NCBI GenBank assembly: GCA_944472135.2
Contig: OX235265.1
Span: forward strand, 46,721,459-46,785,458
Length of the DNA stretch: 64,000 nt
Source of the DNA: Trichobilharzia regenti
Taxonomy: Eukaryota; Platyhelminthes; Trematoda; Strigeidida; Schistosomatidae
Direction of reading: 5' to 3'
Made by a program: the position numbers and the translations under genes. A model generated the notes under the pieces. The model was not told where the DNA came from. It did not search any database and saw only the letters and a list, made by a program, of their open reading frames with translations. The number at the start of each line of letters is the position of its first letter. Position 1 is the first letter of the stretch. Below are positions 45,813-58,000 of the stretch, in pieces.

Positions 45813-46356
45813 GTAATCCAATATCCAATATCGTTTTTACGAGCTAGTATAAACCAATTTGATTTCTTTGTGCTCGCTTCTTGATTGTGAGGTATAGGTT
45901 CTTGATCTTCGGTAAACTTCTGCGTAGCTTGTCCCGCCACTCGACTGTCGTAGCTTTGGTTGACTCCAAAGGGAGTAGTGCTGGGATTAATTATATGTGG
46001 TTTGTAGTATGAGGTATGTTAAGACTGTTACTACTGTGATTGGATTTGATCCTTTCGCCAGTTAGTCCTTCGGTATTGTCGACAAGAGAAAAGAGATAGT
46101 AATAATAATAATAATAGTAATAATAATAATAGATATAATTAGTGAAGCTATTCAGACTAAGAGACAGAAACGAAAATAGGAAACGTAACAACAGTCAGCT
46201 CATGATGTTTGAAGAATAATATATATATCAGTAATAGTAATAATAATAATAATAGTAATTATAATATTAATAAGTTGTCAGGAGAGTAAGACGGGAGAGA
46301 ATGTAAAGAAGTAAAATGACGAGTTTAATTATCTACCCTGATTGGTAAATGCGATT
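45813..46356. repeat. LINE-B 3' tail region with ATA/AAT microsatellites
   Basis: Two clusters of AAT/AGT repeats (about 46098-46132 and 46226-46265) are separated by unique sequence. The second probably marks the 3' tail of LINE-B on the minus strand. 45813-46090 matches nothing recognised. Confidence 0.5.
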
Positions 46357-49300
46357 TTAAGGAGATAGGCCATTTGGATGCAGTCCTTGTATCGCTGCAT
46401 GGTTGTCCAGCCTTCGCTTAAAGGCGTCCAAAGACGGTGCCATAGCTACATCTGCCGGTAAGGAATTCCAGGGACGACAAACCCGCAGTGAAAAGAAGTG
46501 GGAGCGCACCCGGGTCCTTGCCCTCTGGTGAGCTATCCTTCTGGGATTTCCACGTGGAAGCCTATACCTACTCAATGGCAGAACACCTTTGTTTGGGTGA
46601 TTCTCCTCATTTGTTATTTTGTAGGCAGTAATCAAATCCCCCCTAAGCCGACGGTAACTAAGTGTGAACAGGCCTAATTTCTTCAGCCTTTCATCATATG
46701 GTTTGTTTCGGAGACCAACCACTCCTTTTGTTGCCTGTAGGGGACTAATATTAGAGTTCACTAACATTCCAAGTATAAAAGTAATAATCCAAGTCAGTGG
46801 AGTGTTAAATCACAATATATTACCAAAAATACAGTGACGAGTTATAGCAACAAAAAGGATTACTTGGTTATAAAGTGTAAGTCCTCGGCTACAAATTAAT
46901 TATATAATCCACAGGCACGTTAACTGTTTGGACTGCGTCTGCTGTAGCTGCCGTGTTCCGGTTGTAGAAATGTCTTCGGATGAAAGTAGTAGGCTCCTAC
47001 AATAAATCCAAAGTTACAACACGGTGAGAGTGGAGCAAGTAAGTAGAGGTGACCAGGGAGAAGACGAAGTCTCCAACAGCAGAGTGTATTTTTCAATTGT
47101 ACACGGAAATTATGTATATTTCAACAAGAAGCGATTTAAACAAAAATTATGTACAATATCTCGAATTTATACAAGTACCTAAAAAGTGTACAATCACATT
47201 GTTACGTACTCAACATGCCCGTCGTTGGACTCTTTCCAAGAGGTTGGCATCTCTTCTCAGCATTGGGGGTGCAATAATATTATGCACCTCAAGGTGTGGC
47301 CTGACGTATGTTTTGTACAACATTAGAAAGAGCTCAGGAGTGAGTGCACCTAACTATCTATGCGTAAAGTGTATGACCGCATATGCCCTCGCTACATCCC
47401 CTGTGTAATTTACGCTTGTGTCCATTTTTTCCGTTAGAACTAGACCTAAGTCGCGTTCCGACGTTGTGCAGGACAAGCTTTCATTGCACAGGGTGTAACT
47501 TGCATTCTGCAGTCTACAGGTGCGCAACTTCACTACTTTGCACTTTTTCAAGTTGAAAGTCATGCCATTGGCCACCGCCCAGTCTTCCAGAAGGTTTAGG
47601 TCTTCCTGTAGCCTATCTGAGTCCTCCGGACACTTTATCGCCCTCCATATTTTTACGTCGTCAGCGTATAGGAGAGTCGGGCAGCTCAGACGGCGTGGCA
47701 GATCATTGATGAAAATCAAAAACATCAGTGGTCCTAAGATAGAACCCTGCGACACTCCTGATGACGATCTGTGCCAAGATGATCGGACTCGGTTAACTTT
47801 AGTGCAAAATTGCCTGTCGGCTAGGTAGTCCTTCAACCATGACAGAAGTGGCTCACCTATGCCTGCCTGTCTTATTTTATGTAGGAGAAGGTCATGGTGA
47901 ACAGTGTCAAATGCCTCCTCAAAGTCTAGGAAGACCACATGGACTGGCACGTTCAAGTCCCAGCATGATGTCCAGTCGTCCCAAGCTGACAGTAGGTTAG
48001 TGACGCAGGATCTGCCTTTTCTGAAACCATGTTGGGCTTCATGCAGTATATTAGTCCTATCGAAATATTCCCCTGATGTGGTCGTCAATAATACTTTCCA
48101 GTACTTTTGATACCACTGGGAGTAGAGCTACTGGTCTATAGCTAGCAGCGTTTTTCCTGTCCCCACCCTTGAAGATTGGAGAAAGGATGGCTCTTTTCCA
48201 CTCCCTTGGCAGGGTCCCCGAATCCATTGACTGTTGGAACAAGTCGCACAGGGGTCTACAGAGAGCCTCGGCGCACTGTTTCAGAACAGATGGCCTGATG
48301 TCATCACAACCTGGGGACTTCCCAGGTATGAGTCGCTGTAGCTTCCTTAGTACTATTGCGGGGTTTATTTGGGGAGTAGTCGCTAGGTCTTCCTCCTCTG
48401 AAATAGTGGTGCCACCATTTTGGTCCGTAACTGTAATATCCACATTGCTGTTTAGCTGTTTAGCGAAGGCTGAACTGAATGTTTCAGCCATCTCCAGACT
48501 AGTGAGATATTGACCGTTTGGGCCTACTAAGGCGCATGCCCCTTGGTTTGTCGGTTTTCTTTCCGACATGAATCGGTACAAGTTTTTAGGGTTTGATAGG
48601 AGTTTTTTAGCAAGGTTAGCCTGGAATGACCTCCTGTCCCTCCTAACTCTTGCATTACACCGGTTCCTGAGTTCGAGGTATGCATCGTGTTCTGTCTGAC
48701 TCTTAGATACACGCCACGTAAACCAAGCCTTCCACTTCGCTTGCAGAATACGTTGCGTGCCTCTCTTCAACCATGACGTCTTTCCCTTGGGCTGTGTTGT
48801 GACTGAAGGGACGGCATCCGAGATTGCTATATGAATAATCTTTTTTACCACTTCCAAGTGTTCATCCACAGATAGGTCGTCCCATGCTAAGGGCCAGTCT
48901 GCGTCGGACAAGAGCCTCCGCATTTCAGCGTAGTCAGCCTCGCTGTAACACAGACATGGTCGCGTAACATCCCATTGCAAACGCTCACGGAGGACAAGAT
49001 CGAAACCTATGACTGCATGGTCACTGCTTCCCAGGGGAGTCATGATCTGGACCTTTTCGACGAGTAGCTGGTCACTAGTTAGAATAAAATCTAGTTTTGA
49101 TGACTTTCCACTAGGGCCCCACCTAGTGTCGTCTCCAACATTCTGAGTCAGTCCCGTGTTTCGAATAGTTTGCAGTAGGTTTCGGCCAAATTTTCCCTTA
49201 GCACACCCGGAGCCAAGGTTCAGTGATGGAGCATTGAAATCTCCAGCTATGGTGATTTGGTCGTAACCCAAATCTCGTATTCCTGTGATAGTGCTGAGCA

Positions 49301-49738
49301 GTAGCTGATTGTGCTCTGCCCCACAGGTGGGAGATCGGTAGATGCCACCCAGTAAGTGCTTGGTGTGGCCTACAGCGAAATGACACCATATGGAGTCTGG
49401 GAGTTCGATAAGTGGTGGGTCCGTTGCACGTACACATTTAAGTTGCCTATCAAAGCATATAGCTACTCCCCCTCCTTCCTTATTATCCCTGACTCTCCTG
49501 GCCAGTACCATATCACCTATACTGATTTCATCGTCGGCGATAGTGGCGTTTAGCAACGTTTCAGTAAGAATGATTATTTGCAGTTGAAGGTGTGCTTGGA
49601 GATTTTGGAGTTCACCTACTTTCCCTCTCAGCCCCCTCACATTGCTATATAGGCAACTGACAGTGAGTCTAACAACCTCAGAGTGTTGTGGGGTAGTTGA
49701 CGTGAAACCGTCTGCTGGTGGGGGACTTGATGTTGGAA
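46357..49738 (-). pseudogene. LINE-B ORF2: CR1-like endonuclease-RT, broken by frameshifts and an LTR insertion
   Basis: EN in 48057-49640 and upstream: SNVRGLRGK, ILTETLL, GGIYRSP, AGDFNAPSLN and SSDHAVIG, all catalytic blocks present. The RT starts in the same frame (SYRPVALLPVVSKVLE) and crosses a frameshift at about 48060-48088 into 47354-48088 (HGFRKGRSC, VVFLDFEEAFDTV, SQGSILGP, LLYADDVKIW). Another frame break at about 47355 leads to the C-terminal LYKTYVRPHLEV block (47220-47340). The solo LTR then interrupts, and the C-terminus resumes at 46357-46735 (SHFFSLRVCRPWNSLPADV). Inactive. The nominal first codon at 49640 is GTG, and the frame stays open upstream of it. Confidence 0.87.
46736..47215. 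mobile_element. Solo LTR (480 bp) with 4-bp target-site duplication inside LINE-B
   Basis: On the plus strand it begins TGTAGGGGAC and ends TACTCAACA, so has TGT...ACA termini. It is flanked on both sides by TGCC (46732-46735 and 47216-47219). It splits the LINE-B C-terminal coding region exactly between VQRRA and the block that continues it. No internal retroviral-type genes remain, so it is a recombined single LTR. The superfamily (Gypsy or Pao) is undetermined. Confidence 0.8.
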
Positions 49739-51181
49739 CTAGTTGGCTGATTCCGATAGAACCGGCCCGTTGTAGTTTTTTTCAATGGATTTAGGCAGGA
49801 CACTTGGGAGACACAGACTATTATTCTCAGAGCTGCATCGCTCTAGTGTCACCGAAGCTTGGGGTCGTATTAAGGCCTCAGTTTGCTGCCTCCTTATATT
49901 TCTGGGTCTGCTTTCACAGCATCGGATGTGTCCTCCAATTTTTCCCTTGGTCTCATACCACCGTTGAAGTGATATGGACAACTGCTCCGGGGAGTTGAAT
50001 GTGACACACAGCAGCTTTGGAGAGTTAATCAATGTTAGATGAGCGGGACGAGGTAGTCGGAAAATGGAGATGGCTCCAGAAGCGCCAGGGGCCATCTGAG
50101 ATGACAGCCATCTCCATTGTTGTACGTCATGCATGTGTTTTTCACAAGCAGTGCCGGTTTCCAGCTCCGGAACACCGTGTACCACCATAGAGGTGGAAGG
50201 CATCAGTTCCGGTGACTCCCTCGCCATATTTCTGACGGCCCATGGTCTATCTTGCCGCGCTCTTATGTTAGAACTTCTGTCCATGGCTAGTACCTGAGCC
50301 ATTAACAGTACTTTTTCGGCCTCTTCGGCAGAGTCCAGTGTAACCCGTAATGGCGGTGGCTTACCCTGAGGCGTGTGGACACCCCTGTACAGTCTGCACA
50401 GTTTTGCTGAACTAATGTTCAGACCTAGTTTGCCACACAGGTTGGACCACTGTTCCTGATCAAACAGGGCCCGTTGTTCGAGCAAGCTATCCGTGCTCAC
50501 AGGTACGTTAAAGAGAATGAGAGAGTTAGACCGACTACCCTCAGACTTAGGTTTTGCCTTCGGCTTCTTGCAGTCCTTTGCATCATTAGCAACATTAGGC
50601 TTCGTCGGTACCTGGACAGCCTTTTTTGTGTTGCCAGGTTTGCTAGTGGATGCAAGTGGTGCCTTTGTAATTTTGCCCTCCCTTGATGTGGATGGCACCT
50701 TGCTAATCTTCACCTTGTGAGAATTGGCATTTCCAGTCAGTAGGGCTGGTGTGTCCTTCTTTAAGTCTTTGACCAGTTTCGGCAGTGCGAGTTTAGCAGT
50801 GGATTCAGAACTAGACTCCAAAACTATGACCCTTTTCTTCTGCACAAACTGCGGTGTCGTCTGTGACATTCTATTCATCAGTGACTTGCCAGTTGCAACT
50901 ACAGGTTTCTTCACTCCACCATTATTGTCACACAATTCGTAGTCAGAACTTGATGACGCTGATTTCATATTTAGCTTACTACTAAAATTGGTCACTTCTT
51001 CACGGTTCACCTTTGTATGCACTTGTTGCAAACGTGTAAAACACAACCGTGTTTGCCTCGCAACTTGTGACTTATCTGTTAGGGATGTCCCACGAAACCT
51101 GCTACACTCACTAAGTTTATGTGGATTACTAGACACCATAGAGCCTTCTCGATATCCACTTCTCTGAGACCCTTTTGTCAT
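49739..51181 (-). CDS. LINE-B ORF1 with gag-like N-terminal extension, 480 codons
   Basis: An uninterrupted frame. Residues about 20-55 look like a decayed Bel/Pao gag zinc knuckle (HKLSEC, RQTRLCF) and are probably not part of the original ORF1, which likely starts at the Met of NMKSASSSSDYEL near 50980. The rest is Lys/Ser-rich, followed by an RRM-like region (SLILFNVPVSTDSLLEQ, LRVTLDSAEEAEKVLLMAQ; about 220-300). A second region (VVHGVPELE, LCVTFNSPEQLSISLQRWYE) precedes the stop just before ORF2. Role: RNA binding for the LINE. Copy A keeps only its first part (1972-2354). Confidence 0.7.
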   Translation of the reverse strand: MTKGSQRSGYREGSMVSSNPHKLSECSRFRGTSLTDKSQVARQTRLCFTRLQQVHTKVNREEVTNFSSKLNMKSASSSSDYELCDNNGGVKKPVVATGKSLMNRMSQTTPQFVQKKRVIVLESSSESTAKLALPKLVKDLKKDTPALLTGNANSHKVKISKVPSTSREGKITKAPLASTSKPGNTKKAVQVPTKPNVANDAKDCKKPKAKPKSEGSRSNSLILFNVPVSTDSLLEQRALFDQEQWSNLCGKLGLNISSAKLCRLYRGVHTPQGKPPPLRVTLDSAEEAEKVLLMAQVLAMDRSSNIRARQDRPWAVRNMARESPELMPSTSMVVHGVPELETGTACEKHMHDVQQWRWLSSQMAPGASGAISIFRLPRPAHLTLINSPKLLCVTFNSPEQLSISLQRWYETKGKIGGHIRCCESRPRNIRRQQTEALIRPQASVTLERCSSENNSLCLPSVLPKSIEKNYNGPVLSESAN

Positions 51182-51193
51182 AAATGAATGCGT

Positions 51194-51427
51194 TTAGCTC
51201 TCAGACTGCTCTATTCTAAGGGTGAGATGCAACATACTGGCAAACTTGATCATAGTTTGATTGACACTATCTTGTACCACTTTCGAAGAATCGAAAGTAT
51301 TTACAACCAAGGATTGCTTTGGGCCCTTAATACTCAAGCAGCCAGCCAGCTTAGCATCTATCAATGTAACGTCTGAACCGTTATCCGAAAATGCATAGGT
51401 CTCTACCGAAGATTTCGGTCCTTTCAC
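51194..51427 (-). pseudogene. Bel/Pao aspartic protease fragment (second copy)
   Basis: Same 77-codon translation as 2367-2600, with the active-site segment FSDNGSDVTLID. Truncated; no RT follows. Confidence 0.65.
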
Positions 51428-51513
51428 CTTAACTGGTAATCCCCCTAACTAAACTTGTAGGTTGTCAAGGGGTCTAAAGGTACTATTACAATTGACCGAA
51501 TTCCCCGGTTAGT

Positions 51514-51897
51514 TTACAGTCCTCGAAGTGGTTGCATATCGGTTGAAAAACTACTTCCTTTGTTTGTCGCCTTACATTTCATATTTAAACAACTGAAACA
51601 CAGACGCTTCTGTTTTGCCATTTTTGACCTTTCTACGGGAGACAAAGCAATGAAGCGATTGCAATCACTCAATTGATGCGTGTTATCGCAAACAATACAC
51701 TCATCCTTTCTCGTTGGGCCTTGAGCCTTCACTACAAATGCTTTCTTTATATTCACCGGTTCCCTAGGTTTTACCTTAGAATGCAAAATGCTGGCGAATT
51801 CGTCCATCACCTGGTTGACATTGTCTTTTACCAGTTTCAGAATATCATCGAACTTTGGCTCAGTACATTCACCCTCTATACGGGAGCCTATCTTCAT
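51514..51897 (-). pseudogene. Bel/Pao gag zinc-knuckle segment (second copy)
   Basis: Same translation as 2687-3070, with CIVC ... H ... C and LCFSCL. Confidence 0.7.
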
Positions 51898-51906
51898 CCA
51901 CTTCCT

Positions 51907-52675
51907 TTACAGTCGAGTGGGTAGGCGTCTCGCTATTACCCCTAGGACTGAACTTGAGTTGAGATCGCTCAAGCAATTCATCGAAATCAATGCATTCTTG
52001 TAAGTCAACAGATTATCCAGAAACTCAGTGAGTGCCTTGGAGTCATCTTGTAATTGACTACCATTACCCTTCACAGCCTCAAATAATTTCCCTACAATCA
52101 TCGAAGGTCTACCGAATCTTTGACGTAGTATACTCATAGCCTCAGAGTATCCTTCTTCAGGGGACATTAAATTACAGCACTGGATAGCTCTTGAAGCAAC
52201 TCCAGTACAGTACTTCATCAAATACATTAACTCCATTTCATCATTTAATAAACAATCACTCAACATGATCTCAAAATCTTTGGTAAACTGTGGATAGTCA
52301 CCTTGGTTTCCACCAAAGTACCGTGGCTCGAACCTAGTTAACTTTAAACCTTTACTATTCCTAAACGGTGAACCATGAACAAGGGACTCATCATGATGAG
52401 TATCATACCTACCATTACAATTAACTAGCAACTCATCATTACTTACTTTCCTGTCTGCCTCCAAGACGCTTTGTCCTTTCTTTGACCTTGCATCACTGAA
52501 CTCGACCAAAAATTCCAGAAAAGTTCCAGATAACACCTGTGCAAAGAAGACGGGCAGACACGAGGAAAGACGAGCAGAAACCATCAGGAACTGTCAGCCA
52601 ACTCTCAGAAACTGTCGATGTCCAGCTCCTACTACACTGAACCTCACTCTGTCCCTCGAAGACTTTCAGAACCAC
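51907..52675 (-). pseudogene. Bel/Pao gag (DUF1759-like) fragment (second copy)
   Basis: Counterpart of 3080-3847. Substitutions are seen (RYFGGNQG for RYFDGNQG; EGYSEAM for EGYFEAM). An additional T in the run near 52510 shifts the N-terminal frame, so the domain is open from 52584 and the first 60 codons lie in another frame (52493-52675). Confidence 0.72.
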
Positions 52676-52906
52676 TTTGTATCGACCAACGCGAAAACCA
52701 GAACACAGATTGACGACTCGAGAATCCTTTATTCTTACGCCAGCGTGTAACCAACAATAAGGTTATTATTCACAAGGTCCAAGAATAAATGTTATAACAA
52801 TAAATTACGATAATACTTCTGATAGTTTTTCTCTGTCTTCCACCGAACAGCGAACGATGAGACGATGACTGATGGATTGCTAACTCCCGCGAAAAATGTG
52901 GAGGAA

Positions 52907-53098
52907 TTAGGCTTGAGAAAACAGCCATGAATTGATCTTTCTATCTTCAACTACATGGATAGCGATTGCTGAAATCCAAGTCTTTGTCACAACGATGACT
53001 GGTGTCGCGCGGTGTGAGCACACGAACCTGAGCTGTTTCACCTTCTTTTTGATGCCTCTGAAGTTGTTACAAATACATTCGGTGGTTACCGCCATCAT
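52907..53098 (-). pseudogene. Possible LINE endonuclease N-terminal fragment (second copy)
   Basis: Identical translation to 4079-4270. Confidence 0.35.
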
Positions 53099-53190
53099 AT
53101 AGGTATTATGTTCCGTGATGTGTGGTGACTGTTTTAGTTCATAACATCGCTATTCTGGACGGCCACCTCCCTTATAATCATTATCGCTCC

Positions 53191-55053
53191 CGTTTTGTGA
53201 GCAAGTGATTGTCATCAGGCTCAACTTAATGTTGATCTACAATCACGTAGGATTTGTATTTGGAATCACTCTCCTCCCTTGTTGTCGTAGAACCGTGGGT
53301 ATACTGGCTCAGCATGATATTGCTTTAAACCGTGTTTAGTGCTCTCGTGATTTTGCATTCGGAATCAGTGTATCCGAAGATTGCTACTACAAACCACTGT
53401 GAATAGAATGCCACCTACTAATATTTATGTATACGCGTAACGAAAAAACTCTCTCTACGAAATTCAGAATGTTTCCTTATAACATAAATGATAAGATATT
53501 TGAAAGTAACTTCATCATTCTACACATATGTATATGTACATATATTTTGAAACATACCACTCAAGATTTCAAAACATGGACTTATTGCATATGAGTCCAT
53601 TTATGGACTTGGCACCACTACAACTAGAGAAGGGAGAATATAGCTCTCACGTATGCTCAAAGGTGTATTTATTAGCAATGACAGGATTAGGCCATAGCGA
53701 TACGCAATCACACCACGAAGCCGCCACTGAGTTCTTGTCTCCTGAGAATTTTGCTGACCAGATTGTGTTTCAGTCCACATGGATAAACAAATTGACCGTT
53801 GACAGTGAAAGGTCTGAGACTCAACTGACTTCAAGAACTTCTTTGTTCTCCTACCGTATGGACCCATCTTTATTTATTCAGGACCACTCCTTGGCGTTGA
53901 GGCAAACGTCCCTTGTTTTCGCAGGTAGCCGCACAATCCGTTATTGCTTCGGTGGACGTCCAGTAGAGTAGTTGTACGCGACAGGATCTTGTGTGGACCA
54001 CAGGACGTCATGTGATGAAACAGTTGAAATGGCGCGATCGGAGTTAGATGTCTCATCAGTCATTTACTCACCTGGCCGAAGAGTGAGATACTGACAGTAA
54101 TAATAGGGATATATCGTTCATGGCAAATATACAGTTAGAGACAAACAGTTAACGAGAATCGAGAAACGAATGTATGGGTACGCCACGCAAAGATTGGTGT
54201 TGTAATGGTAGACTAGAAGCGAGGTGGCTAATGAGAATAAAAATGAACTTCACACTATTCTTAAAAGTCCCACAATGCAAAGTCTCTACAAATATTAAGA
54301 CGGCAAAATTTGAACAAGATGAACCCTACAACCTCAGGAAGCATAACTGTCTAGTTGACACATTGGAAGCCTTAGAACCTTTGACGACCTGTGCCTAAAT
54401 TTCGAAGGGAATGGCATAATGTATTCTATGTTTTCAAACCTCGTTACAGTTTATATAAGGTCTAAACCATAACATTACCTGAAACATAGACTGTAGAATT
54501 CTTGATGTAGCTCACACGGAATATAAGGTGTTCCATGATGGCCGACCAAGTATCTAAGTGCAAATAATGACCTAATTCGAAGAACACCTTGTCAAAAACC
54601 GTAGGCAGTGCTTTGCAGCTACCCTTTTATTATAAAGTATGTATCTCGAGTTAGGCATATTAACTGACTCTCAATATGCTACTAGAAACAACGCCCTCCA
54701 AGATATTTACACAGAATTTACTATGTGTTAGTAGTCTGTTACATCCTTCACAAAGCGAAGTCTGTATTGTGAGTACATTCTCCGTCATACCTGCGATCTG
54801 AGTGTCCGAATTCATACACTCACAACACATTTTTGGACTCACTGAGCTGAAACGTAACCTAACATGTAATTAAGCAGAAAATTCACTAAAGGCTAGTCAA
54901 ATAAAGCCAAGAAATCCGAAATCTCAAGGTGTATACAAGAGGTCGAAAAGTATTGGATATTGGGTTTTTAATTTTGTTTAGTCAAGCCATCGCACGTCGG
55001 ACAACGGACAGTAGTTGAGGAGTGCGCTTACTATTGTAGTAGTTCGTGTCAGA
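53191..55053 (+). promoter_or_regulatory. Argonaute C 5' flank
   Basis: Counterpart of 4363-6225. The segment around 53165-53220 shows four substitutions from copy A within about 60 bases, more than elsewhere. At the two of these sites inside B's homologous block, B agrees with C. Confidence 0.4.
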
Positions 55054-58000
55054 ATGTCGGAAAGGTGAGGTTGTCCATTAGTCTACAGGCTTCCAGGTGT
55101 CTCTTGTGAGTGTGTTAGTCGACTTAGGGATTTTGACAGAATGATGTTTGCTTGGAGTTGTCAGCCAATTGTTGTCCAACGGACAATTATGTCGTGCAGT
55201 TGCGACAGTCGCAGTAATTGGAGATCCAGGTCATATTCAATGCTGATTGTAAATAAAATTGCATACTACAATCTATATGACGGTCATTTAAGCACTGCTG
55301 AAATACTCGGTTGTGTTTTGTAGAGGGTTTTAAGGACATCCACGTAGACGTGGGGCACCAGGCCTGGTGGTTGGGGAGACCGTGGTGAGTCAGGCTGGTT
55401 CTGTGGAAATGGGTGGATGTGGATTGATTTGTATGATTCTCGCCATTAACATTACCCACATAACTGCCATCCTCTACGTGCAAAGCTGAGAAGTATTTTA
55501 GCGCATACCTCACCAGTATCTTTCTATTGTGGTTTCAGGTGCAGCTCGGAAGCAGTGTAACTAAGATACCCCAGAGACTGAACGGGTTTACCACAGAGTG
55601 GTGACTCGGAAAGTCATCTGAACTTTGGTGCATCAAGCTTTTATGACGGAATTGAGTTGTCTAACCGCACTGAGTAGTCGGGTCCACTTGTGGTGTGTTT
55701 CGGTGATGGTCGTGCACGTTAACTACCTGTTGACTGGAGTTCCTGAGAATCTGTGTGGAACGAGGACTGACGAGGTGTGGCTAACATGGAGGATGAGGAG
55801 TGAGCATGTTGTCTGTAATACTATGGTAGTATTGGCTCCTACTATCCCAAGAACCATGGTTAGACATGCATACTCCGTGGTCTAGACCACCAGTTATTAC
55901 GTTGGAGATATGTACTTCGCTTCAACTTTACTAGTCCGAAATCCCGTGTTTTCAAACCTGAGTCGTCGATGGTTGCAGTGGGATAATGATTGTATTACCT
56001 CTACCAGACAAAACACAGCAAGTAAATATGTACGCCATTGATTGATTCATTTAACTTGTTTGTTCGACTCTCTTAATCCCCATCCCCACCCAATGACTAT
56101 CGTTGGTGAATTGTAGATCAGATTTGTCAGCTGCGATTCCACACATAAGATGAGAGTAGGGGAAGCTATGTGACACCTAGTTATCGTCAATTCGACCTCT
56201 GATTTGACATTGTGAGGTGTAGAAGTCATGAATTTTGTCCTGTTCATTTAGCTACGGTGGTTTGCAGTTGTTTCATGAATGATGAGTTGGCGAGCAGTAG
56301 TATTGTGTCTGTTGTGTTCGGATACGTATTATGTAGTCTGCTGTCATTTTCCAGATTGATTTTTCAGTCAGCCTCCACAAATGACAGAGTAGCAGTGTTC
56401 GTATTCGTGGAGTGCATAACGACTAATATGTTGTTTTTCACCTTTCAGGTCACGCGTTAACAATTCAGGACCGTTGAAGAAGCCTGCTGAAAGAGGTTAT
56501 CCAGCGTAAGTTTATGAATGCTCACAATAACTCGTAATAGTTCGTCTGGTTCTGTGTGGAGTTCCAATACACCTAGTGAACGGGGTGATATTCCGTCGTC
56601 TTCGGAAGGCGAAATTGCCTCGGAAGCTGCTCGCCAGAAAAAGAGCCATCCAGTCCAAAAAGCTGTGTGAGTACTATTCCTGTTGTTCCTTCAGATAACA
56701 CGACATGTTTTGTCTTGATGCCTAACTAGCTTTCGTTTCTTTGTTTCAGGTATGATATATCTACGGGTATTTCGAAGTAAGTTGACGTCAAATAAACTCT
56801 AACAGTATTTGTCTTCATTGCTTCCTTCGGTAACGCTCCCGAATTGACTATTATTTTCAGACTAAACATACAGAAGACACTCAGAATACCGAATAGACCA
56901 GACCAAGGAGGTACAATCGGCAAGAAAGTCAAAGTCACTTCAAACTGTTGGGATTTGACATTTCATCACAGAACGGTATATTTGTATTTTGTGGAGGCCA
57001 ACTCAGTTCATCGATTGGAAGCTAAGGAGGGCAGTAAAACTGAGATAAGAATGCCACCTAAAGAGTTGAGATCTTTAATTCAGCAGGTAGCTGACTCGTA
57101 AGTACCATTGTGTTATTGATCAAATGAATTGTTCACATATGTAACGGAACTTTCTGTTCCTTAATTATTAAGCTGAATTGTTTCTCTGACTTTTGGTCAA
57201 GTATTGCTTGCTTGTCAACCAAAGATTCGTACACGTGTGGGATAACTTGTTCCATGTCCCACACCATTCATTATGTGACTTTGGTTACTGTCAGCGTTGT
57301 TTAGAAAGAATTGGTGAAGTTGTTGGTTATGGTTTCTATTGAGAGCACTGGTATCTATTCATAAACCTCACGCTAAACAATTATGCTTATTTCACTCGCT
57401 TCTGCAGTTTACCAGATACGATCATATACGATGGCGGTCACGCCATATACTCTGAAGATCCGTTACCTGGTGTCACAACGGACCCCGTAGAAAGAGAGAT
57501 TGAGATCAAGGAGCCGTTTGGTCGGGACCGCCTTCTTCTGAAGTACCGGATTATGGAAGTGCAGAAGGTATCTACTTCCGATATCAGCCATTTCATAACG
57601 AATCCGAAAGCGACCTCTATGAATATGCCCCAAGTAAGGCTGGATATGTTTCATATTTGTTTCTAGGAATGTATCAGATTGTTAGACTGCATCTTGAAGA
57701 CGGTGTCAAAGCAGTCGTTTGTATCCCTTGGACGCTCAGCCCTATTTCAGCAAACACCAATTAAAGTGGTTATGGATAAGCTTTTCACTATTCATAAGGG
57801 TTTCATCAGTAGCGTGCGACCCCAATGGAAAATTCGTGTCAACTTGGATATGGTAAGTAGTGATTCACCTTCTATTTTACATATAATCACAGACGTGCAA
57901 GGCCTACTTTGTATCCGGGAATCTAGCGGACGTCATGTACTCGAAGTATGGAGACGATATGGTTAGATGTAGCACTCAAATGGCATACGACTTGAGAAAG

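Noticed and set aside
47049..47408. 119-codon plus-strand frame in the solo LTR and LINE-B
   Set aside because: Crosses the LTR-LINE boundary and is antisense to RT coding sequence.
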